NCBI GenBank assembly: GCA_033675265.1
Contig: JAUJYZ010000886.1
Location: forward strand, 62,001 to 126,000
Length of the DNA stretch: 64,000 bases
Reading direction: 5' to 3'
DNA from: Actinostola sp. cb2023
Lineage: Eukaryota; Cnidaria; Anthozoa; Actiniaria; Actinostolidae
The position numbers were made by a program, and so were the translations under genes. Each line of letters begins with the position of its first letter. The stretch's first letter is position 1. The notes below the pieces were generated by a model. That model saw only the letters and a list, made by a program, of their open reading frames with translations, was not told the DNA's origin and ran no database searches. Positions 24,001-36,000 of the stretch are shown here, piece by piece.

Positions 24001-27000
24001 CGGACCTCCGGGTCACTGTCGTTTGTCGACATCACTTCATTTGATGGAGGAACCTCCGCCATATTCCTCAGGAAGGTTGGTCCGTTCAACCAAACAGATT
24101 CCATCATCTTACTGGGGTGAAGACCGCGTGTCTCTAGATCTGCAGGGTTTCTGTCGTTGGGCAGTCTCACTTCTTCCTGGCGGAAAGGGAGTGGCATCTC
24201 CCAGTTGCCGATGTTATTCTTATGTATGCCGGCCTCCATTACCTTCAGGAACTTGCTTTCGCCTTCGCTGTCGCTTGGTAAGGAGTGGAAGACATCATTT
24301 TTAAGATCATTGGTATAACGGTCTGCCAGATTGTCGGTGACAATGAACTTGTTTGGGCAGGGCACTGTGTCGTACTCGTTGCTGTCAGTAACTCCAGGAG
24401 GCATTTCTACTAACGTATCTGTACGGGCATAGCTATCGTTGTCTCCCATGACCGTCGTTCGTCGTGCTTGTATGTGAACAGGTCTATTTGCAAAGTCAAG
24501 ACGGGCTTGACCTGATATCGTCCAGCCTAAGACAAGCTTCTGGGCCCAGGGGGCTCCCCTCGGGCCATTCTTAAAGGCTCGAACCTTTAACAGTTCAGGT
24601 GCATCTCTGCCTATCAGCAGGTGTATCTTTGCTTGGTCGTCCAGGGGGGGTATATCTTGTACAATGTCCCTCAGGTGGCTGAATCTCCCTGCTATCTCAG
24701 GCGTTGGTATTTCGGCTTTGTCTTGAGGGATATGTGCGCATTCCACTAGTGTTGGCAGTTTAGATGTTTTGTTGTCGGCACTGAGGAGCACTCCTGATAC
24801 GCGACGACCATAATTGACTTCCCTCTCACCACTGCACGTGGAAAGAAGGTACCTATCTCGAGGGCCGTCTGCTTTCAACTTGTCTGCTAGATCTGGCGTA
24901 ATCATAGAGGTGTTGCTTTGGTCGTCTATTATTGCGTAAACACGGTGACGCTCTTGTGGACGTTGATGGTGGAACACGTCGACTAACAGGATCTTACTGC
25001 AAGACACACCTCCCTTTTTGCAGACAGAGGTGCAATTAGATTTTAACTCCTCGCCGTCCTTTTCTTTGTGCAAAAGGGTGGGGTGCCGGTCGCTGTTACA
25101 CTTAGAACAAGTGATTTCCGACTCACATTCTTTGGCAATATGGCCTGCCTCGAGGCAACGAAAACAGAGTTTTTCCTTTAGGATCCAATCGGTCTTTTCT
25201 TGTATCGATTTCGTTGCGAAGGCCTTGCACTCTGTCAGTTCGTGGCCGTCACAATCGTGGAACTTGCAGTGTGGCTTATTGTCTTCCTCTGTGTTGGTCT
25301 TCATGACCCGTCTTGCACTGGTGAGTTCCTGCTTTGTAGTTATTTTGCTTGATTTTTCTCCGTGGACAGTAGGTTGGACGCCGCTTGCTTGCACATTTGG
25401 GTGGTTCTTTTTATTCGCCTGTTCCTGCGCCATGGATGCAAACACATGGAAGCCAGGGTATGCGTCTTGGTGCTTGGTTGCGTAGCTGATAATCTCTTTT
25501 TCCCACTTTGACCGTAGGAAGTTCGGTAACCTTTCTACAATTGGGCGTAGCACGTTGGGATAATTCAGACAGGAGAGTCCTGGTAGAAACGTGAGCTGAC
25601 TGTCAACATCGCCGCACAAGTCCGCAAAGGCCTGTAAACCTGGGAGATACTTCTCACTGAAATTGGCTGCGTGGGTGAGGCGTTCTAGGAGGACATTCGT
25701 TATGGCAGCTGTGTTTCCGAATCGTCTTTCTAACTCCCTCCAGAGTTCTCGGAGAACGACTGCGAGGTCAGTATGGTGTCTTTTCCGGAAGTTATCCACT
25801 ACGTTCTGTACTTCGCCTTTGGTAAAGTTCCTCAGGTAGTTCATTTCTTGGGCAGGTGTTACGTCGGCGTCGTCGATCATTGCTCTGAATGCCCTTTTCC
25901 ACGGATGGAAAAGAGTAACTTCACCGTCAAAGATGTCGGGGTGACATTTAGGCAAGCTTTGTCGAGTCAGTCCCGACACCAGTCTTTGATTCGTAATGGT
26001 GAAGGTTTCTAGTAACCCGATGGTGCTGTCTCGTTTGGGTGTAGATGTTACAATTGGACGGTGAGCTGGTTCCTGACCGGGCGTGGTTGTGTTCGTTATC
26101 GGGTGGTTTTGCATCCAGGTATTGACGTGGCACTCGTGGTCCTCTGGGTCAGGGTCGGCGGGAAGGTCTAAATCTTTAAAAAACTCTTCTCATTCATCCA
26201 GGCATTCTTCAATAGCCAAGAGCCTCGCACTGGCTATGGCTTCGACCTTGTCGGCTGCCAACTTGGCCATTTGCAGCTCGTACTGGGCCTGCTGCACTTT
26301 TCGAGCGTTGTCCTTCTCGGCGATAAGCTTGTCGTACTCTGCTTGTTTTCTGGCTGCTGCTATATCGGCAAGAGCATTTCTTCTCGCTGAGCTGGAAGAT
26401 GTTGAAGCGCGGGAAGTGGATGAACGGCGAGACTTCCGTGAGACTTGTGATGATACTTCGTGATGGCAACCGTCAGTAGCTTGTTTAATGATGTTGCCTG
26501 CACGCTCCAATTTGCTGTACTCAGTTGTCAGTTTCGCTTCCTCTTCATAGTCGCCCCACTGATCCTGCTGGTAGAGCTCAGTGAGTTCATTCAAGGTATT
26601 CCTGAATCTCTGCGTGACGGTTTGGAGGGATTGTAACTTTCCTTCACTACATTCTCCATTTTGTAATGCTGTGTTAGCGATAACGTAAAGTTCCTGTAAT
26701 ACTTTTGCATTAACATCGAGTTCTCTACGCTTAGATTCAATAGCGTTTTGAAGTGCCTTTCTTGATAATGGGCGATGGCGTTTTTCGTTAGTTGCGGCTT
26801 GGGTTTCCTGTGTGTCCGATGCGTGAAGACTCATTTTTTACCACAGGGACCCCAACGCGCTGAGAGTCAATCGTTTTTCTTTCGTCGTGGCTTGCTCACA
26901 ATAACAACAGCATTAACTCCGTTCTTACAGGATTTTAGTCGAACACAATCGGGTATGTCGTTGCTAACCTTTTAGAACTCCTAGTCATTTTATACAGTTT

Positions 27001-30000
27001 ATACATCGCTTTGGAGCCATCGATTTTTTCACTGTCGTGTTCCCGGCGACACGATTATCGTAGGAACACCAGTGCCAACCAGTGTGACACAAAATAAGGT
27101 CATTCATCCAAGGGATCAGTATATTTATTCCATAACACACGGTGAAAACTAAACAAATTACAAAAGGCACAATAGGCTCTAAACCGTGACATACGCGACA
27201 AACGTAATTATTTTGCCCAGGCCGTAGGCCTATCGATCTATAAAACCCAACGCGTATCTTTTTTTTGGGCGTCAGTTGCACACCTACCGGTCACATACCT
27301 ACCGACCTACCAAATACCGGGCCTACCTACCCATCACGTGTAAACCTACCTACCATTTACCTCACCTACCTACCTATCCGGTCTACATACCTATCTACCT
27401 ACCCTACCTATCTCTATACCTACCTACCTACCTAGAACCTACCTATATACCTACATTTATCTACCTCACAACCGATGTGGGACCTACCTACCTACCTACC
27501 TACTACTACCTACCTACCTACTCTACCCCAGACCTACCTACATTTGCCACCTACCGGTACCTGCCACGAAACCTACCTACCACACCTATCTACATACCTT
27601 GCCTACCTACCTGGTGCACATGCTCAGAACCTACGGCCATTTTGGATTACCTCAACCGTGTGGAATTCTACGAGCAAAATCTTGCACTTTTTACCTACCT
27701 ACTTCAAATTTGAGATCGCCACCCCTTCCATTCGTGAGGGAGCTGTTGTAGCAGCAAATAACGAAGAGACCTAAATATATGGTCGCCACCCCTTCCATTC
27801 GCGAGGGAGCTGTCCCAGCAGCAAATAACGAAGAGACCACAAGTACGGTCGAATTGTATAATGAAAACAAACCCTACCTACCTACCTACCTACTACCTAC
27901 CTACCTACCAAGTATCCTACCTACCTACCTACTATACCTACCTACCTACCATTGTTAATATCCAACCTACCTACCTACCTACCTACAAAACTGTCATACC
28001 TACCTACCTACTTCTGTACCTACCTACCTAAGTCAGAAATATACCTACCTACCTAGTCAATCAAGACCTAGCCTACCTAAATACCTACCTACCTACTATT
28101 ACCTACCTACCTATCCAATACCTACCTCAGAGGTACCTACCTACTGATTACCTACCTACCTACCTACCTACCCAGTTTCCTACCTACCTACCTACAGTCT
28201 ACCTACGAGCAAGGTTTAACCTACCTACCTTGGCGGTGCAGGTACCTACCTACCTATCCTAATTACCTATGGTGAAACCTACTATCACCTACCTACCTAC
28301 CTACCTACCTACCTACCTACCTACCTAATACAGCTACCTACCTACCTACCTACCTACCTACCTACCTACCTACCTACCTACCTACCTACCTACCTACCTA
28401 CCTACCTACCTACCTACCTACCTACCTACCTACCTACCTACCTACCTACCTACCTACCTACCTACCTACCTACCTATCATACAAGCATCCATCCATCCAT
28501 CCATCCATCCATCCATCCATCCATGCCATCCATCCATCCATCCATACCATCCATCCATCCATCCGCCCATAGACACCACCAGCTTTGACCATATCATCCA
28601 TCCATCCATCCATCCATCCATCCATCCATTTAGACTTCATCCATGACATTTTCCATTTCCATCCCATCCATCCATAAATCCATCCATCCATCCATCCATC
28701 CATCCATCCATCCATCCATCCATCCATCCATCCATCCATCCATCCATCCATCCATCCATCCATCCATCCATCCATCCATCCATCCATCCATCCATCCATC
28801 CATCCATCCATCCATCTACCTACATCCATCCATCCATCCATCCATCCACCTCCTACCTATCCATCCATCCATCCATCCATCCATCCATCCATCCATCCAT
28901 CCATCCATCCATCCATCCATACCTACCATCCATCCCTCCATCCATCCATCCATCCATCCATCCATCCATCCATCCATCCATCCACCTCCATCCATACCTA
29001 CCATACCATCCATCCACCATCCATCCATCCATCCATCCATCCATCCATCCATCCATCCATCCATCCATCCATCCATCCATCCATCCATCCATCCTTAGAT
29101 TCATCTGTGCTCCCTTTTGCTACCTTTTTTCAAAGATGGCCGTCTTACCCTTAAGTTGATCTAAATCGGCCATTTTTGCGAGAAAAGCTAGATATTATGG
29201 TGCTCAATCACCACTTGGAAAACAAAGAGCCAATCGCTTTTTTCGACGAATTACGATTAACTTTAGTGTACGAAAGTAGCAAAAAGGAACACCCTTCTGG
29301 TTTCTGTCAGGAATTTGTTTGAAATTTCCAAAATATATGGAAGCAAGGGGATATATCACCCTCATAGACATGCATTTTGGCCCTCTAGTAACCAGACACG
29401 TTTTAAAATCAGTTAGAATTTCGAATTCGGCAAGTCTAGTGTAGCTACATGAACTTTATAGCCGACTAGCGTTTCAGTAGATTTCAAATTATACCAAATT
29501 CATATCTAATTCCTTAAACTGATATAACTCCGTTATTTATCAAGTAATCACAATGCCCTTTTCAGAGCATTTACCAAAAGGTGTAACCGTGGAGCAGTGT
29601 AAAGTTGAAGGTCATTGAGCCATTTGTTTGGAAATTACAGCACATTATGTACGAAATTCTGTTTTCTAACAAAACCGAAAAATAGTGCGTTTTTTCCAAA
29701 TCTATCAGGTTTCGCGTGATATGATTTCCTGGCCTTCACACACAATGGATGACACCCGATTGCGATGCCACATAAAGTCTATTTATCTGTGAACACGATG
29801 ACAAAGAATCAAAGCAAATCATTACTGGGTTTCGGAATTTTCAATTTTTTCCTGAAGACTGTCAAAATACAAAAAGGTAGCAAAAAGGAACAGGAGCAGG
29901 GTATGTTTTTTTCATTATTTTCGTTTATTCTGTTTTTGGATTTTATTGCATATTCTGAAAACACAAACTGTTTCAGCTTCACACAATGCAAGGATTTTCT

Positions 30001-33000
30001 CAGATACCTTATGTAGGTTTTAAAATAGCTGTCGGTGTGAGGTAGCAAAAAGGAACATGGTGTCAAAATGTTCTAAGTTACGGCAGGTACTTTTCGTTGC
30101 GGCATCGTTTAAATAACGCTAACCAATGCACTAAACTCGCATTGATACAATATACAAAGTTCGTAGTATCCAAGAATGTGCAGCGGATCGTTCCATGTAG
30201 TCTAAATTGGAAAACCAGGCCAATAATTGATGATATTATCCTTTAGAACTCAAGACTAAATTCGCACACTTAAAGACACTTACTTGAGCTTGCTTGTTAA
30301 AAGACGATTTTAAAAACCGAATTAATAATAATTTAACGTTTTAACCTATACTTTACTTCTTTTTATTATGTGTATAACAGCTTTGCTGTCATATTTTAGT
30401 GAAAATATGTATCGTATTGTGTGATAATCAACAGCTCCTTTGATGTAGCTACGTCAAAATCTGCAATTTTGTCGCAAATTTACCGTGCATGCTAAGTTTC
30501 ATAGTTGTGTTTAGCTTATTTTCCTGAACAAACGTTTCGATACGCATTATGTAAGCATCTTAAACTAAATGTTTGGATCATTATTGCCATAAAATAGTAA
30601 AGAAGTACACAAAATCTTCGGCTCCAAAGCTTTGCGTGCATCGGCCGCTCTTTGGACACAATTTGACCATATTTTGCATAGCATACTATTGGTATCATTA
30701 TTTATTGGAAACAAGATATACTAAGCAACAACAATATTCATTGCCAAACATACGAATCTATTAAAAGTACTCCATACATGGGCTTGACAAAACTATACTT
30801 GCGTTTTCTCTTTAACTTAAATATCTTAACTTGCATGTACTCCATACATGGGCTTGACTATGACTTAAATATTTTAACTTGTTAAACGTTTTAACTGTTC
30901 AATAAAGGCAGAGCCCTTATAATAAAGACAGTATCTGATAATACAACAATAACATGTTCCAGCTCTCTATGACAACAGCAGTTGTAGGTATGTCTAATGG
31001 CGGCGAGAAGTAACTTCCTTCTTAACCATGTTTCGTGCAATTTTTCTACGCTCGGTGCGAATTTTATCAGTAAGCTGCTGAAATGTGAAGCCAACCAGTA
31101 GATCTTTTGCTTTCTCATCTTCCTCGATTCTCTGTGTGACAATCGCGCGTTCAATCTTTGCATTAGAATCGATCAGGTCTCGAAACAGCCTCCAGTAAAT
31201 CTCTGTCTGCTCATCTGTGAAAGTACTTCCTCCTTTCTTGCTCACTCCAGATATGAAAACAGATTCTGTGTCGCTTTCGGGAAAGAGGCGGTTTATTCTT
31301 TGCTGTGCTGTTTCAGTCTCGGTCGGCAGTTCGGCAGTTTCATTAACTTCCTCGCTTTCAGCTTGACTTATTAATGACCTGACTTTGTCCACTATCTTGG
31401 CTGCTGCAATGTTCCCAAGGAGAGCATGGCCATGGATTTTGTCTTTGACTTGTTGAACGGTGATGCACTTATTCTTTATGTCCTTTGTAAAGATAGAACA
31501 CACAGCAACATTTTCATCTTCGCTCCACCGGTGTCGCTTGGCTGTGTTTTGAGGCTCTTTCTCCTCTCCTTTATTTGCTCCTGACTTCTCTTCTTCTTCA
31601 TTGCTCTTCGTCATGAACAAAATGTGCCTTAGTGCCTCTGATGTCTTTGCGGCGTTCTTGTTTTTCTGCCTGATTGCATAGTATTTCTCAGCTGTTTTGG
31701 GATTGTGGCTCATGAGGTCAGCCAGGTCGTTCTTCATATGTGCATGATTCTCGTGAACAGCTGTCACAGCTGCCTTTCTGAATGAGGCTGCACATACCCG
31801 CTCCATCTGCTTCCCCATTGCTTTCTGCCAGCAGGAGTTCAGCTGCGCCGATACCATTGAAGAGCTCATCTCTTTAGCTGACCAGCTGAGAAAGATTTTG
31901 CAGCTGTCACTGGTGCCTGCTCCAGCTAAGTGGTTTCGCATGTAGGTGATAAACGCTTGTAGCCACTTCAGTACCATCGGACTTAGTACAACAGTCGCTG
32001 GCCCGTGAGAGACCAGGGTCTTGTGGTGCATCACGGTGACCACCATTTGATCGTTGTCCTTCTTTGCCTTTCTAAGCTCCCCCAGGGTCATGTTCGCAAT
32101 CGGACCTGCTCGGCAGGCGTTTTCCAAGCACAGACGAGTGATGATATAGTCTCGGACGTGGACATAGTCAGCTTGTGTTGCAGTCTTTGGCGCATCCTTT
32201 TCCATGCATTTGCCAAGGGTGGACACTGCTGATCTTGCATGATCGCACTTATCGAACTTCTGGATGTCTTCTGGCTTTATTAATTTCTCCAGGTCCTCCA
32301 TCAACTTCTCCCATTTGCGTGTCGCTACTGGACCCTTCATACTGCACATCCACTCTTGGACTTGCTCCCTAATTTTATTTGCATCCTCTTTACATTCCTC
32401 TAACCCTTCAGGTTTCTCAACCATGATAAAGCGCAGGAATCGAGACAGGGATGCAAGGTAGGATTTGCATGTGCCTGGCTTCTTGGTTTTCTCTAGGTTG
32501 GCGAGCCATTTATCTCTAAGATTCTTCTTGAAAAAAACGGACTTGATGTTCCGGTTATTTGGGTCGATTGCGCTTATGATGGCTGATATTTGTGAGACAT
32601 ACTGTCTAGCTGTGCGCAACTCTCTTCTGCCACCGTCAATACCTTGGAGCCATGTCTTGAATTGCTCTAAAATGCGCTCTGTTGACGCATTGCTACATGC
32701 TCCTTTCTCCAAGTTTAGATCCTCCACTAACTCATCTTCTTCATCGCTTTCCTCTGTTTCCTCAGATTCGTCCTTCGGTTCGTACTCATCGTCCGCACTG
32801 CTGTTACTGTGTGTTGACTCAACGTAAAAACCATGACGGGCATTCCCTCTCGTTTGACGCGCATCGTCTGTTTGGCACTCTTCGGCACTCGAAATATCGG
32901 AGGTTTGAACGGTGATGTTCTCACATATATCGTCACTTGTCATGTCGCCTTGTTGAGCAGATGCCTGCCATAGACTTGGTTGGGACTGCTCTCCAAGAAG

Positions 33001-36000
33001 TGGCACACGTCTTGGCAATAAGGGCTGGCATTCTTCACCATGAATGCTCCGTACTGCGATACTGCAAAGATTTCTTTCATCTTCATCGAACTCCTCTGAA
33101 TCATCATGAATTTGCCTTATACTACTCTGTTGGCACACTTCAAATGAGCTAGAGTCAGACTCGTGAATCGCTTTCCTTTTATGTGTACTCCTCTTTTTAG
33201 CTTTCGCTCTTTCGGCTCTCTCCTGCACAAACCTGACTTCCATTTCACTTGTATCTTCAGTGTCATCTGAGACTGAAGAATTATCGCTTGAATCATCCGA
33301 TGATGAGGACGATGTGACCATAATAGGGTCATTCTTATCCTCGCCCAGCTCTTGATGGATACTCGCCGTCTTGAGATAATGGAGATACGTTGGATCATTT
33401 CGGGATAGTTTGTGTTTGTCACACAGATGGTTGTGAAGCCGGCGAACTATTGCAGGGCATCCATCAACTGGACAGACACGTCTCTTATAATTTCGTTTCT
33501 CAGTCTTCATTTTACATCTACACTTTTTACTTTCGTCACCGTTGTACCTTCACCAGCTACTACCTTTTGCTCTGCTTGCTCTTGTGTCATCTTGTGTACA
33601 TTCTGCAAGTGCCATTGCATGTCTACTGCAGAGCTTCTGCATCCCTCAATTGGACAGGGCTTCTTCTCGGGCCTTACCCTTAAATTGAAAATGGATAAAG
33701 CAGCAGTAGATCTTTCTTGATTCCATTGGTGCACGTTTCTCAAGTGTCGTGGAAGATTAACAGGCGTTTTTCCACACCCTGGCACAGGACACATGTGTCC
33801 TTCACGTTTCGTTGCCTTTGACTTTTTCTCCATCTGACGTAACAAATGAAACAATGAACACGAGTGTCCCTTCTGTCAAATGCAAAGAAGTATAAACAGA
33901 AGAAGTATAAATCCTATAAAGCACGAGTGTTCATTATTGTTGATTATACGACAACAAAATGAACTAAAGTGCATTTAGAGATAACCCTCACATGTGTTAC
34001 TGGATATTCTAGAGAGCTATGGGAGGCTCTCATACAAACATCCAGAGCATTTCATCCGCATGGTGTTGGGTTTAAAATAACTCAAACACTTACCTTGAGT
34101 TCAAGTAGAGCCCACTGCAAAGCGAAAGGATAAAGAATCGTCTTTTTGTGTTGCACTTCACTTACTCATTTGACCGCTCCCTTGTGGGATATGCATGGGA
34201 TATGCGTTATATCATTCCAACTTTCCTTTTATTGAGACAGAAATACCCTGATAGTTTATTTGTAGTCTTCTGCTGATTAAACCTCGTAGTTTATAACTCT
34301 GGTGATATTATAAGCATGGTCAACGTGATATATATACACTGAGCATGCGCAAAGCTTTAAAAAGCATTTATTCAGAGAGAGAAAACTTAAACTAGTTCGG
34401 AATTTGCTTAGGTAGCAAAAAGGAGCACATGTTCCTTTTTGCTACTTTAAGTTGGTAGCAAAAAGGAACATGTGATCCTTTTTGCTACTTTAGTTGGTAG
34501 CAAAAAGGATCATGTTCCTTTTTGCTACCAACCAAAGGTAGCAAAAAGGAACAGTTCCTTTTTGCTACCAACCCAAGGTAGCAAAAAGGAACATGATCCT
34601 TTTTGCTACCTACTTAAGGTAGCAAAAAGGAACAAAGGTAGCAAAAAGGATCAAAATGAGGTAGCAAAAAGGAATATAAATCTAACCATCCATCCATCCA
34701 TCCATCCATCCATCCATCCATCCATCCATCCATCCATCCATCCATCCATCCATCCATCCATCCATCCATCCATCCATCCATCCATCCATCCATCATCTAT
34801 CATCCATCTATCCATCCATCCATCCATCCATCCAGGTCTTTCTCCATCCATCCATCCATCCATCCATCCATCCTTTATCTGTACATAGGTCTTTCTCTCT
34901 CATCCTGTTCCATCTTTGGTCTGTACATACTAGGTCTTTCTCTCTACCCTGTTCCATTCCTTTGGTCTGTACATACTAGGTCTTTCTCTCTACCCTGTTC
35001 CATTCCTTTGGTCTGTACATACTAGGTCTTTCTCTTTCTACCCTGTTCCATTCCTTTGGTCTGTCTGTACATAGGTCTTTCTCTCTCTACCCTGTTCCAT
35101 TCCTTTGGTCTGTACATACAGTGTAGGTCTTTCTCTCTCTACCCTGTTCCATTCCTTTGGTCTGTACATACTAGGTCTTTCTCTCTACCCTGTTCCATTC
35201 CTTTGGTCTGTACATACTAGGTCTTTCTCTCTACCCTGTTCCATTCCTTTGGTCTGTACATACTAGGTCTTTCTCTTTCTACCCTGTTCCATTCCTTTGG
35301 TCTGTACATACTAGGTCTTTCTCTCTACCCTGTTCCATTCCTTTGGTCTGTACATACTAGGTCTTTCTCTTTCTACCCTGTTCCATTCCTTTAGTCTGTA
35401 CATAGGTCTTTCTCTCTCTATCCTGTTCCATTCCTTTGGTCTGTACATACTAGGTCTTTCTCTCTACCCTGTTCCATTCCTTTGGTCTGTACATACTAGG
35501 TCTTTCTCTCTACCCTGTTCCATTCCTTTGGTCTGTACATACTAGGTCTTTCTCTTTCTACCCTGTTCCATTCCTTTGGTCTGTACATAGGTCTTTCTCT
35601 CTCTACCCTGTTCCATTCCTTTGGTCTGTACATACAGTGTAGGTCTTTCTCTCTCTACCCTGTTCCATTCCTTTGGTCTGTACATACTAGGTCTTTCTCT
35701 CTACCCTGTTCCATTCCTTTGGTCTGTACATACTAGGTCTTTCTCTCTACCCTGTTCCATTCCTTTGGTCTGTACATACTAGGTCTTTCTCTTTCTACCC
35801 TGTTCCATTCCTTTGGTCTGTACATAGGTCTTTCTCTCTCTACCCTGTTCCATTCCTTTGGTCTGTACATACAGTGTAGGTCTTTCTCTCTCTACCCTGT
35901 TCCATTCCTTTGGTCTGTACATACTAGGTCTTTCTCTCTCTACCCTGTTCCATTCCTTTGGTCTGTACATACTAGGTCTTTCTCTCTCTACCCTGTTCCA

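Larger units (their letters stand above)
29095..34685 (-). mobile_element. 5.6-kb TIR-bounded tyrosine-recombinase element
   Basis: The left end TTAGATTCATCTGTGCTCCC followed by TTTTGCTACC is inverted at the right end as GGTAGCAAAAAGGAATATAAATCTAA. Both ends meet ATCC microsatellite DNA directly, as if the unit had inserted in an ATCC tract. Inside are a tyrosine recombinase with an upstream zinc-finger ORF (- strand) and many copies of the motif GGTAGCAAAAAGGAACA, which is also the inner part of each terminus. Known Cryptons have no terminal inverted repeats, so the unit is unusual. A target duplication cannot be read in the repeat. Boundaries and the single-element reading are inferred. Confidence 0.6.

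Noticed and set aside
23760..25485. Several + strand ORFs of 60-155 codons
   Set aside because: Shadows of the BEL/Pao gene on the other strand.
27004..27020. BEL primer-binding site
   Set aside because: TGGCTCC lies 13 bp from the LTR rather than next to it; kept only as a remark, not as a feature.
27276..27774. Thr/Tyr/Pro-rich ORF in the ACCT field
   Set aside because: Follows the ACCT repeat; the non-repeat end ([16 protein letters not shown]) has no family resemblance.
28470..29104. IHPS and MDGW repeat proteins
   Set aside because: Products of the ATCC microsatellite.
32005..33720. + strand ORFs of 60-120 codons
   Set aside because: Shadows of the tyrosine recombinase and zinc-finger ORFs on the - strand.
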